A stretch of DNA of 64,000 nt, taken from positions 109,188,542 to 109,252,541 of the forward strand of contig CM060704.1 in NCBI GenBank assembly GCA_030686995.1, given 5' to 3'. This document shows positions 1 through 9,702 of the stretch, one piece after another. Made by a program: the position numbers and the translations under genes. Below the pieces are notes generated by a model that had not been told where the DNA came from, ran no database searches, and saw nothing but the letters and a program-made list of their open reading frames with translations. Origin of the DNA: Artemisia argyi. Its lineage: Eukaryota > Streptophyta > Magnoliopsida > Asterales > Asteraceae. Position 1 is the first letter of the stretch, and every line of letters starts with the position of its first letter.

Positions 1-657
1 GCAAAATGGGTTGGTGGTATGCGGGTGAAAATGGGTCATTATGGTGTTGGTCAGGTACTCAGGTTGACCATTGAAATCAATAACTATACAACGCACCTAG
101 AAACAAAAAAAGAAAATACTGAGAATGCAGAAAAATTATAAGAAAATCTATTTGTGATTCTCATCTTTCATCTTTTATTCAGTTTTGTTTAATAGTATAA
201 CTGAAAACTATCTGACTGGATTGAAGCAACTTTATTTCTTTATTGTTTAAGCTCCTCGGTCAGTTTGATTAGTTTAGTTTGAAGCTTTGTTATTTTCTTC
301 AGGAGTTTGAACGTCTTTCACGTCCTGCAAATGGGTTGTGAATGGGTCAATTTAGGTTGTGTTCTTATATCAAGGGTCAGATACTAAATATAGCTAAAAA
401 GGCTCTCAAAGCCTCAAACAAGATGAAAATTGCCCGAAATCTAATTTTAGTGTTATGTATACAACCTCCTAACAAAATTATTCAAAATCACTATTATTAT
501 TTGAGATTACATTGTTTATGCAATCATAATTAACACGATAACTATCCAAGTCAATCCCATATCCCCATATATAGAAAGTCCATTCATCGACCTGATGAGC
601 GTTTGGTCAAATTTGACCCATCTAGATGTAAATGGGTCAAAATGGCGAAATCTAAGT
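1..657. other. AT-rich flank, no gene recognised
   Basis: No convincing exon is visible on either strand. The stretch is downstream of the VAC14-like gene, which ends at 658 on the minus strand, so part may be its 3' untranslated or intergenic region. The word ATGGGTCA recurs (about 27, 342 and 630) and suggests old low-complexity or repeat-derived DNA. The 63-codon open frame at 342-533 resembles nothing I know. Confidence 0.5.
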
Positions 658-1552
658 CTAAAGATGGAAGAAAGGACGAACCTTAGAGGATATGGAACTG
701 TTGCGAGACAAAGTTTGTGATTTTAGATGTTCACGATGCTGCTTCTGCATTTGCTCAAATCGTTGCAGCCAAGATGCAAAGTCTATTCCATTATGCAAAT
801 AACGAGGATCTTCATTCACATTGTTTTCTGATAATGCATGAGTTGTTTGTTCCCTTTTAAAGGAATATGAAGGCACCATTTTCATACGAGTCCTTAATAT
901 CTTAAAGGCCGCACTTTGCTGCAACAATTGAGAAGATCACGTATAAAACAATGAGCTGAATGCTAAACTAGTTGCATCAATAAGTGTGTTTTTACATATT
1001 CATAAGGAAATTGCGTTAATGAAACATACCTGCGGAAGCAGCATCAGGAGACCATACAAGGTTTTCAACAGCCAAATATATCTTCCAGGTTCAAGAAGCT
1101 GCATACGCAATAAATTATTCAGAAAAACTGATTTATCAAATTATGATTACGACATTTAAGAAAGAAAATTCTAAGCACCTGTAGCCTAAGATAAGCAAAA
1201 ATAGGAGTCTCCAATAAGTGGATCAATTTATCTAACTGAACCAAGAACCTAACATTAATATCCTCCTCAGTGAGAGACTGAACGACAGAACTCGCATGTT
1301 GATAAGCCTATACCCAAAGCAAACAAATCAGTTATTGTTTCAATCTAAATACTTATTTACGTATTTCACAAAAACAAATGGCACTTGCCTGTGCTAAAAA
1401 GCAAAGGCTTATTATAGCTATCAATGAATGGCTCCACGAGGCATACAGTGAAAGAAAGAAGTCTTTTCCAGCAGCATTATACAGCGAAAGCTTTAAGAGA
1501 TCTCGTGGGGTGATAATGGTGTAAGACGCATCTTGGCAAACATGTCCTCGAG
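658..1552 (-). pseudogene. VAC14: VAC14-like gene, last four exons only
   Basis: VAC14 is the HEAT-repeat scaffold of the Fab1/PIKfyve-Fig4 complex, which makes PtdIns(3,5)P2 on vacuolar and endosomal membranes. Four consecutive exons encode the conserved C-terminal region. In transcript order they are 1552-1389, 1307-1179, 1098-1030 and 918-658. Landmarks are LSLYASWSHS and IISLCFLAQ in the first, LVQLDKLIHLLETPIFAYL in the second, LLEPGRY and YGLLMLLPQ in the third, and SAAFKILRTR and ASWLQRFEQMQKQH in the last. All junctions keep frame. Acceptors end in AG. Donors are GT except after 1389, where the donor reads GCAAGT (a GC-AG intron). The stop is at 658. VAC14 proteins are about 700 residues and this part codes for roughly 205. 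I found no upstream exon at higher coordinates, where repeats take over, so the locus looks 5'-truncated. A very long TE-filled intron is the alternative. Confidence 0.8.
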
Positions 1553-2530
1553 CTGAAAAAGATTTAGAATTTGTCAAAGCATGTTTACTAGAGGTGGCTT
1601 ACTGATCTTCAATATCAAAAAAATATGAGCGAAAAAGTTTGCTAACATAAATAAACAGAACGTAAGAAATCAAAACAATGAACTTTTGATACAAGGCGGT
1701 CACTGTTAATATAATCAAGTTTATATTAAGGAACATAATCAAATTTATATTAAGGGACTATTTGTTGCAGACACAATAATTACTTTAAAAGCTAGATGGT
1801 TCTCTACCCGTTTTAGCACCATTGTACCGGTAACGGTTCCGGAACCGATACCGGTAACGGTTCCGGAACCGATACCGGTACCATTTAAAGATACGGTTCC
1901 GGGAACGGGACTTTGAATTTAAGTCGGGAAAAAATTCGGTACCACCTAAACGGTGCCGGTTCGGTACGGTACTAGTCCCGAGCTCATCCCTAGAGTTGAA
2001 TGATATGGCTTGTTATAAAATATCAGAGCTGTTATCATACATCAAATGTAGGTAGAAGATCAGTTTACGTGAACTACCTAAACATCAATTGGTTTGGTTA
2101 AAAAATGTCGTATGCGGCGGAAAATTGATGCCAGAAATGCTTAGCATTGAAGCTAAAAAATCACTCCTTGCTTAAATATCAAAATTCCCTTTTGACAGCT
2201 CATTCAGAGCTAATCGTAAATCATTTTTTGAGGGCTCATTTTACCTTGACAAGATACAAGTCATGAGATACAATTGTTGAATTGTTGTCATCAATACATT
2301 TTTTCACGTTTGCTCAAAAAAAAAAATAATAATAAAATAAAATAAAAAGGTTACATTTTTTCAGTTACCTTGTATGCATGACTCATATGAGTAAATAAAG
2401 TATGAGCTCCATAAACTAAAATGCCACCACGTGTAGAGTTTAGGGACGAAAGGTGAAATATTGTCAAACAAATATTAACAACTTAAAAATAAAATTAAAA
2501 ACAAAAAAAAAATAACTTAAAAATAAAACA
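1553..2530. other. Non-coding stretch upstream of the VAC14-like exons
   Basis: No further VAC14 exon could be read here on the minus strand. It holds an A/T-rich imperfect direct repeat (about 1705-1760, the phrase 'aatttatattaagg' twice), the GC-rich repeat described separately at 1795-1993, and short A-rich runs. It could be the remnant of a long intron or simply intergenic DNA at the break. Confidence 0.4.
1795..1993. repeat. CCGGTAACGG/GGAACCG palindromic repeat, possible hAT-type remnant
   Basis: A locally GC-rich island contains about two and a half tandem units of roughly 24 bp built from ACCGGTAACGG and TTCCGGAACCG. Both motifs are close to palindromic. The right edge, read on the minus strand, is TAGGGATGAGC followed by CGGG-rich DNA. 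Starts of this kind are common in plant hAT-derived non-autonomous elements. I could not define a matching left terminus or an 8-bp target duplication, so the class is only suggested. Confidence 0.35.
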
Positions 2531-3240
2531 TTACTATTTCCAGCGATAGAACCAATTTCCGGCAGCGGCAGCAAGTTTTCCGGCAATAGTGGCGGCTACA
2601 AGCGGCGGTTACAACAGCGGCAAACGGCGGCACTATAAAAAAAATACCAAAAATGCATAAATACATAGATCTATAAAAATACCCATAGATCTACAAATAA
2701 AATCAATATATCTACAAATAAAATGTATAAATAAATAAATAAATAAATAAAAACCTTCAAAACTCATAGATCTATTAAAAATACCTCAAAACTTGAAAAA
2801 ACGTTTTTGGTGGTCATGGGTTTTGGTGGTTACTCTCGGTGGTAGTGCTATTGTGGTGGTGGGATGATGGTGGAGGGTTTCGGTGGTACTGTCGTGGAGT
2901 CCGGTGGAAGTGGCGTCGGGTGGTTGTGCCGTCGGATGGTGGTGCCGGCGGGTAGTGGCGTCGTCGGGTGGTGTGAGTATTGATGATGGTGTAGTGGAAG
3001 ATATGAGAGGTTGTTTAGGCTCAGTTCTCGAGTTTGTATCCCCTTCCCTTTCCCTTTCCCTTTCCCTTTCCCTTTCCTCCCAAAAGTGGGAGGAAGATTT
3101 CACTATCAAATCTTCCTCTCCTCTTCTTTACAAATCCCCTTTCCCCTCTTAAATAAAACTCAAGAACACAAAAAACTTTCCGTTTCCTTTCCTTTCCTCT
3201 CAAATCTCAACTCGAGAACTGAGCGTTAGTTCTAAGATTA
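2530..3240. repeat. GGCGG/GGTGGT-rich low-complexity segment with (CCCTTT)n
   Basis: Positions 2540-2640 are rich in GGCGGC words. Positions 2810-2980 are rich in GGTGGT/GTCGG words, which create long but low-complexity open frames on both strands. A hexanucleotide (CCCTTT)n tract spans 3041-3079. The phrases 'tctcgagtttg' (3027) and 'aactcgagaactgagcg' (3210) lie in opposite orientation around the tract and may be arms of a degenerate inverted repeat. No protein family is recognisable, and the translations are simple-sequence artefacts. Confidence 0.45.
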
Positions 3241-3292
3241 ATATTTGTGTGTATGTTTTTTGAGTGTGAGATGAGAGTACCATGTGTACCAT

Positions 3293-3293
<1 letters not shown>

Positions 3294-3325
<32 letters not shown>
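3294..3325. repeat. Poly-T tract
   Basis: An uninterrupted run of 32 T. It is followed by about 300 bp (3350-3650) in which the phrases 'gcataaaaagtac' and 'ttgtacaa' recur every 60-70 bp, a diverged short tandem arrangement. A poly-A tail of a minus-strand retroelement is possible, but no body was recognised. Confidence 0.6.
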
Positions 3326-3326
<1 letters not shown>

Positions 3327-3932
3327 TTATAAGGGTGTATAGAAAACTAATTAAAAGTACATATCGTATAAAAAAAATACATCTATTTAATCAAATAAAA
3401 TTTGTACAAAGCGCATAAAAAGTACACCTGTCTAATCAAAAAAAGAAATTGTACAAAGCGCATAAAAAGTACTAATACTATTGCACATGTCAAATCGAAA
3501 AAAAGTTTGTATAGTTCGCATAAAAGGTACAAATACTACTACAAATGTCAAATCGAAATAAATTGTACAAGTTGCATAAAAAAATGATGTATATTTTATT
3601 TGCAAAAATTGTACAAGTTGCATAATTGTACACTTACATATAGTACTAGTTGTAAGAAAAAGGACACTTACACACATGTACTTGTGTCTTACACACACTT
3701 GTAAAAGTGTACTTGGTACTAGGACATGTGGCAACATTGTATTGGTTTGTACGATTCGCTTAGGTTACATAAGTCGCAATGGGGCAAATGCGAAATATAA
3801 AATAAAAAAGGGCAAGGCTTGAAGCATGCTCTAGTTCATGGGGCAAATACACAATTACCCCTTAAAAGATTACATGTCAATAGACTATTTTAAATACCTA
3901 TCATGTTTACAAAATGTATGCTACCACGACAA

Positions 3933-3934
<2 letters not shown>

Positions 3935-4001
<67 letters not shown>
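3935..4001. repeat. (TA)n microsatellite
   Basis: A pure TA dinucleotide tract of about 33 units. The equivalent tract in copy 2 of block A (46804-46885) is longer, so length has changed since duplication. The IYIYIY open frames on both strands are artefacts of this tract. Confidence 0.95.
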
Positions 4002-4002
<1 letters not shown>

Positions 4003-4359
4003 GACAAAAATACGTCTCGAATATAAAATTACTAAAATAAAAGACGGGTATTAAACTTTGAAAACTTCTATACAGCCCATTTGCATCGCACGGGCTTTCA
4101 TGACTATGAACATTTAGATCGAGCCCGTGTGCATCGCACACATCTGAATGCCTAGTAATAATTAAAAATAGAGTACTAATTGTAATTTAATTTTAACAAA
4201 TATACGTAGTAGTTTTTTTGAACCTTCTAGAATGTACATCTTATATTTGGCCTTTGGGAACGAATCCTTTTAGTTTTTGACTTTGCAAATTCATAATATT
4301 AATGGTTCATGAAATTTGGGACTTTTTAAGCAAGAAGTACTCGATGTCTATAAACACGT

Positions 4360-4446
4360 ATGCGCAAAGTCAAGAAACTTGACTTGATGCTTTGGTGTGG
4401 CCGTGGGGATATTACCATGCTTGTTTGTTTAAGAAACTGGAATTAA
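4360..4446 (+). pseudogene. F-box/FBD-LRR-like fragment
   Basis: A 28-codon frame contains MRKVKKLDLMLWCG and CLRNWN and ends at TAA. The same segment is in copy 2 of the block (47244-47330), and a longer version with more upstream sequence is at 39037-39357. There the preceding residues read like the 'LDSF...WIEAA..RKVQKLDL' stretch typical of plant F-box/LRR (FBD-associated) proteins. On its own the fragment is too short to classify, and the call depends on the longer copy. It abuts an NBS-LRR-like piece in another frame. Confidence 0.45.
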
Positions 4447-4449
4447 TCA

Positions 4450-4593
4450 GTTTCAAGGAGACTCCAACACCTCACCTCCCTCCAACATCTTATCATTTGG
4501 AAGTGCCCAGAGATAAAGGATCTACCAGAAGAGTTGTTGCCTTCACTTTTTAGTTTGGATATCAATCGATGCACAGATGAATTGGAAGAGTAA
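4450..4593 (+). pseudogene. NBS-LRR C-terminal leucine-rich repeat fragment
   Basis: The frame 4450-4593 reads a leucine-rich repeat end: RLQHLTSLQHLIIWKCPEI, then KDLPEELLPSLFSLDI, then a short acidic tail and TAA. The spacing 'L..L..L.I..CP.I..LPE' is the usual pattern of the last LRRs in plant CC-NBS-LRR immune receptors. An in-frame stop lies immediately upstream (4444-4446). No NB-ARC motifs (P-loop, GLPL, MHD) are present anywhere nearby. This is therefore a detached C-terminal remnant. It is duplicated at 47335-47478. Confidence 0.6.
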
Positions 4594-4702
4594 GACAAGT
4601 AAAAGAGGCGTATATTGGCCCCTTATCTCCTATATCCCACATGTAGAAGAGGTTCCTTATCTCCAGTTAGTCATGCTCTTTGCAAAAATCATTTACGTAT
4701 TG

Positions 4703-4703
<1 letters not shown>

Positions 4704-4748
<45 letters not shown>
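4704..4748. repeat. Poly-T tract
   Basis: About 45 T in a row. The corresponding run in copy 2 (47589-47606) is much shorter, an example of homopolymer length change between the copies. Confidence 0.9.
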
Positions 4749-4752
<4 letters not shown>

Positions 4753-5144
4753 ATGAAGTATCTACCTCATTTGATAACTTCTTGTTTAAGAACGCAGATG
4801 GAATTTTATTGATTATTGATATTTTGGATTATCCTTTTAATAACTTTCGTTTGTGTGTATAAAGTATAAACAAACAACCAATGTTAATCGCCATTCATGA
4901 TTATTTTGACTCGATACTGGAATGAATGTTACACCATTATGTAGAATTATAGCTTTAACAACATGGGACTGATGCCAGAGATGGAAATTATAGCTTCAAC
5001 ATTTTTTATAGGGTACTGTTAACGGGACGGGGGTGGCCCACCTGCCCCCTTTGACTTTTCCCATTTTTCCCTCGACAGTTTTAAGCATTTGACATATTAA
5101 ACTTTATATTTTCTTTTCCGCACTTTCAGGTTTATAGCTTTTTG

Positions 5145-5147
<3 letters not shown>

Positions 5148-5198
<51 letters not shown>

Positions 5199-5476
5199 GT
5201 CTTTATAACAAAAGTACCCCCGTCTTTATAACCGCCCCCTTTTTATAAAACCGTATGTCGAAAGTATATCAATAGCAACCGTGCGTTGCGGCGAGTCAGA
5301 CGAAAATTTTATTTTCGTCTAACTTATGCATAGCATTATGGTAGTCCGGTTTTGAATGTCGTGGGTTTTAAAAGTTATTTGGTATGTTAGAGTTTCATTT
5401 TAAAGTATACAAAAAAAATAATAATAATTAGTTTCAAGTTATTTGGTATGTTAAAGTTTCATTTTAAAGTATACAA

Positions 5477-5545
<69 letters not shown>

Positions 5546-5625
5546 TAGTTTCAGTTGTATTTTATTAACAATTTGTATGCAAAAAAAAAAAAAAAAGAAA
5601 AAAAAAAAGAAAAAAAAAAAACATT
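5148..5625. repeat. Simple-sequence cluster: poly-A, (AAT)n, A-rich
   Basis: Poly-A (about 50) at 5148-5197, (AAT)n at 5477-5545, and interrupted poly-A at 5580-5621. Between them 'gtgcgttgcggcgagtcagacgaaa' style DNA at 5280 and a direct duplication of 'ttatttggtatgtta' (5370 and 5438) are seen. The tracts are shorter in copy 2 (48006-48390). No gene. Confidence 0.8.
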
Positions 5626-5818
5626 ATTTCAGTATGTTTGTGGGAAAATGTTAAATATACACACGTTTAATGTCATAAATTACACGTATGGAAAACTAGA
5701 AATGTGATAAGTATAAACCAACACCCCGGTGAGGGATATTTCTGAAAATGCCCCACAAGTACAAGGGTGCCAACCCTATGGCCTATATGTCAAAAACCAC
5801 ACACAACAAAGCACAACC

Positions 5819-6065
5819 TTTTTTTTTTTTTTTGAACGGCGGGTTAGATGTTAATTGTTGGCTCGAGTTAGTGTCGCATCCTCGGGCAGAGATACCAACC
5901 GCGAGCCTCTCCTTGGGGGATAACCCCACTCCTATTCCCGATTCGCCTGATATCATTAGAGCTTCTGGTTCCCAAGTGAGGACTTCCCGGTTGGTCACCC
6001 AAACCGGTACTACTCTCACTTGGGCTCGCTTAACTACTTAAGTCTGTACCACTAGACCACAAGCC
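5819..6065 (-). mobile_element. SINE-like element with 5S rRNA-derived head (type b)
   Basis: Read on the minus strand from 6065, the element starts GGCTTGTGGTCTAGTGGT, resembling a tRNA 5' end with box A. It then carries the 5S rRNA internal promoter words in the correct order: GTTAAGCG, GAGAGTAGTAC, TGGGTGACC and GGGAAGTCCTC (about 6034 to 5974). A unique body follows, ending GCCGTTC plus poly-A (the T run 5819-5833). Total length is about 247 bp. It has no LTR and no TG...CA ends. A weak possible target duplication, 'aagcacaacc' against 'aagccacacc', flanks it. The same copy in block A2 is split by the LTR retrotransposon. A 5S-bearing LTR of a Cassandra TRIM was considered but does not explain the poly-A end. 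Confidence 0.7.
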
Positions 6066-7677
6066 ACACCGCGTGTACATTGGGCTACAACTTATTATGG
6101 TGGTAAAGTAAGCATCATATCGTCTTACTTATTTAGCATACTGATTTATGTTATTTTATGTAAATCTCATGTGTGTTTTGTGTGTGTAAGAATGTAGGAC
6201 ATAAAGATGGTGCTTAGGAGGTTTGGTAGTAACATCTTCTCTAATGGTTTAAAAGATCCTACACATCGTTGTTTTATCAATCAAGTGGAACATGCACGAA
6301 TATTTTTACTTTGATCGAAAATGCAACATATTGATTAACTGTATTTAAGTTACTAATGATCAACTATATCTAATTGTTTTTTGTAGCGCGTCAAGAAGCA
6401 TTAAAGAAAGAGCTAGACCAAGTAATCTACATTTCCCACCCATCATATACTGCCCACCCAAACCATACTATGATTGTCCTATATTGTGGTACATTCTTAT
6501 GAGAATGATTAGCTATGTAATCTTTGACTCCACCTGAACCAATATTTACAATAAATGGCAACATAAAATAAATACTGGTATCATTTTATGAAATGTGGGT
6601 ACGAAGTATGGTTTATGTTGATTATGGTATACATAAAGGATTCATTTAGGTCCATAACATAAACTGATAACCATTACAAACTTGCATTTGTTTCCCCATT
6701 TTATACTCTTGTGTTACCTATAATTTTGATAAATTTTTGTCTCGTATGTTAAGTTTAATGCTTTTAAGATGATTTTACAGAACAACGTGACACTTACATA
6801 TATTATAAGTCTTCCGGCATAGTAATGATTATTTTTGTTCGGTTGGAGTGCAATTAGTTTAGAAACACGTGTACAGTTACGTATATATAATGTAATCTTT
6901 TCTCCAAAAGGTGAAGAACGGTGGATACCTATGTAATCTTTGACTAGTTATAATACCTGCACGGGTTTTTTTTTAGAAAAATTTAATTATATTAGTAGTA
7001 TTATCGTTTAAAAACAAAAAATCTTATGTATATTTTAAAAGTTTGAGCATTAATGTGTGCGAATGTAAGAAAAATAGTTAGCAGAAATTGAAAATATAAC
7101 CGTGGCATCGACCTTGTATTGGAATCTTGAGCGTGTCTCCTTATAATATTATTGGGTCAAAGGTTCTTTAATCACATTGGTTTACAAATAAATCAAATTT
7201 ATTTTAAATTTCTTGCTTACTATATGGACATACAAGAATTTAATCGTGAAAATTGTGATATAAGTATAACAAATAAGTATGTATTTGTTTTTCATTATGT
7301 ATTAATATCAATTAATATTTTGTAAAAAATTTATTGGATGAAAGATTTAACTTTGTTTAGCTGACGTAGATATTAATGTTGAGGTTGATTTTGTTTAACT
7401 TTAACAATTGATATCATGTTGTACAAAATGTGCGAGTTTACTAGAACATAACGAGTGCTGAAGAAGTTAAAATATACTCCGTAAAGTTTTTTAAAAATGT
7501 TTTTCCGAATATCTGTATATAAACTTTAAATAATAATTACATGAGTCGTTATATGTACAATCGCGTATATTTATTTTCATATTACCGTAACTCGTACTTA
7601 CCATTTGATATTTTTATTACCATTAATAATAATTTAACTGTATTTAATATTTCAACCCGTGTATGTATAGATTAAAC
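6066..7677. other. AT-rich stretch of block A with one possible exon
   Basis: Mostly anonymous AT-rich DNA shared with 57189-58800. Phrases such as 'cttccggcatagtaatgatt' (6812) recur at 44590 and, more diverged, 12126, which marks an old dispersed repeat. Apart from the weak exon candidate at 6387-6537 nothing coding is recognisable. Confidence 0.4.
6387..6537 (+). other. Possible terminal exon, unrecognised
   Basis: A pyrimidine-rich stretch ending TTTTTTGTAG precedes an open frame of 49 codons (6388-6537, stop TGA). The frame includes IKERARPSNLHFPPIIYC and later DCPILWYILMRM. The copy at about 57508-57660 keeps the frame. No family is recognised, no partner exon is proven, and chance is a serious alternative. 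Confidence 0.2.
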
Positions 7678-8035
7678 TTTTTTTTTTTTTTTTTTTTTTT
7701 TTGGTTGCAAAGGTGAACATATATTATTACTCACAAAGAATAATACAAATTGTATCATAGAGTATAGACATGCATATACTTCTATATTAGAATCAAGACA
7801 GAACCATACTAACAAACATTCTATCTGAACATCAAGAACAGAATACAAAACTTTGAACCAAACAGTCTAGCAAACAACATATGCATGCAGGCAAACTAAG
7901 CTCCAGTTTGAGACTTCCTGCAGCAATTTATTCACCTTAAAGCACCAATAAACCATCCAACTACATTTCCCAATTCCATCCCACTATAAAACCATTCAAC
8001 ATGCAACCACAATGGCCAAAGTGTTGATAACATGA
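7678..8035 (-). mobile_element. Retroelement 3'-end-like segment with poly-A
   Basis: On the minus strand this reads as transcript-like sequence ending 'atgttcacctttgcaacc' plus poly-A (T run 7678-7702). The ending resembles the 3' ends of plant LINEs and of the type-a SINE here (CACCTTTC plus A). No coding domain is seen in it. It recurs at about 58803-59160 as part of block A2. It could equally be a processed cDNA remnant. Confidence 0.3.
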
Positions 8036-9079
8036 GCTCTTATTTATATTTAACGTACATAGTAAAAAGATATTTTAATAGATGAAAGTTTAAAGCTAAT
8101 ATTTATTTTAAAAGTATTTAACGTATAGTAAAACTAATTCGTGCATTTATAAATTTTGTAAATTTAATAGATGAAAGTCTCATGTAATTGTAAACAAAGT
8201 TCATATTATAAAGTGTAGGGGGTATAAAGTGTAAGAGATTATTTGTTTATTATCTAAAGTTATAAAAAAACATGGAGATTTATAATTTTACACTTAACTC
8301 AAATACTCAATATAATATATTTAAAATTCAATGTTTTATTAATTACCTCCTTTTTCTTAAATTTTTATTTTTATAAATTTGACACCTATATTTTTATGTG
8401 TTTTTTTAATATATTTTTATTGGCCAATCATATTGCTCGATTTCGCTTATATGTCAAAATCGAGTTTTCCTATTGGTCCAATTTAAATTCCACTAAGATT
8501 GTTTCGTCAAAAAAACACCGAAATGATGTAATTCCTTTATTATATAAAACATTTGATTCCACCTAAACCAATATCTACAATTTTGGAGACAATTTTAAAA
8601 CTATTATACACTCCGTATTAAATAGCAATAATAAAAAAAATATATCAAAATAATAAACGAAAGAAAAAGTAATGAAACGGGCGTCTTGAGTCAGTTGAGT
8701 GAACAGTCCCTTTAACTTCTCTCCATCAAATAACTCTGATATAAATCTTCATCAAAAGATTTTGTACAGCAATTTGGTTTACTTTTTGCATTAGTAGTTG
8801 ATTACTTACCTTAAAAAAAATTGTATAACCTTCAAAAAAAAAAGTAGTCGATTACTTTGTTTTTATTTTTTTGCTGTTACGAACTACGAAGTAATACTGA
8901 TTTTGGCCCATGTGCCTTAATTGGTGGGACATGGTGATAAGCATTAGATTTGGACAAGATTTTGTGGCAACAGTTGACTCTTTTGGTCTTTTTATATTGT
9001 TTGGGTAATGATGACTATTAGGTCATTACTACTGACGACGTTTGTTCTTGGTTTTTATGTTTTTTTGAACAACTTGATT

Positions 9080-9690
9080 CTTGTTTTTTCTATCCTTGAA
9101 CGACTCCATTTCATTTTTTTGAACAACTAATATTTGATTGAGCGACTCCATTTCATTTTTTTGAACGACTCCATTTAATTTTTTTGAACGCCTCCATGAC
9201 ATTGACGATGTAATATGGTCAATTTGGAAATTTCAGAACTCATAAATTAAAGCACACACAATCAACTTATGACATTGTTTTGTTTGTTCTAATAAAGTTT
9301 AGTTTCGTAATGATGACTGTTAGGTCATTACTTCTGACAACCATATCAAATCAAATAGTAGCCGGCTGGAAAATGTGTAGACTGAAACAAACAGTGTCAT
9401 TATTATATTCCTGCAACAGTCATTAACACAAAACACACGTCATTTGTAAAAATACTAGAATAAATAGTCTTACATTCGTAATTAAAGTAGTTGTCCTCGG
9501 CTTTCTTGGTTTTTATGTTTTTTTGAACAACTTGATTCTTGTTTTTTCTATCCTTGAACGACTCCATTTCATTTTTTTGAACGACTAATATTTGTTTGAA
9601 CGACTCCATTTCATTTTTTTGAACGACTAATATTTTTTTGAACGACTCCATTTCATTTTTTTGAACGACTCCATGACATTGACGATGTAA
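9080..9690. repeat. GAACGACTCCATTTCATT minisatellite clusters
   Basis: Two clusters (9095-9200 and 9550-9680) of 22-36 bp units are built from 'gaacgactccatttcatt' plus a T7 run and 'gaacgactaatatt'. Between them lies a segment starting with the short inverted repeat GTAATGA...TCATTAC (9304-9330). Read in reverse, the units translate as VVQKNEMESFK repeats. Related clusters are at 18720-18815 (inverted), 38600-38702, 60215-60320 and 60670-60800. Confidence 0.7.
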
Positions 9691-9702
9691 TATGGTCAAT
9701 TT

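Noticed and set aside
3041..3079. Interstitial telomere repeat
   Set aside because: The unit is CCCTTT, not the plant CCCTAAA heptamer.
2786..3152. Ser/Arg/Glu-rich and Gly/Val-rich ORFs
   Set aside because: Low-complexity GGTGGT and CCCTTT sequence, open in several frames at once.
5974..6034. A functional 5S rRNA gene
   Set aside because: Only the 3' half with the internal promoter words is present, with several changed bases, and the 5' half is replaced by unrelated sequence. It is a derived head, not a gene.
5748..6041. Overlapping ORFs on both strands over the type-b SINE
   Set aside because: Same reason. The poly-T gives poly-F/poly-K stretches and there is no recognisable domain.
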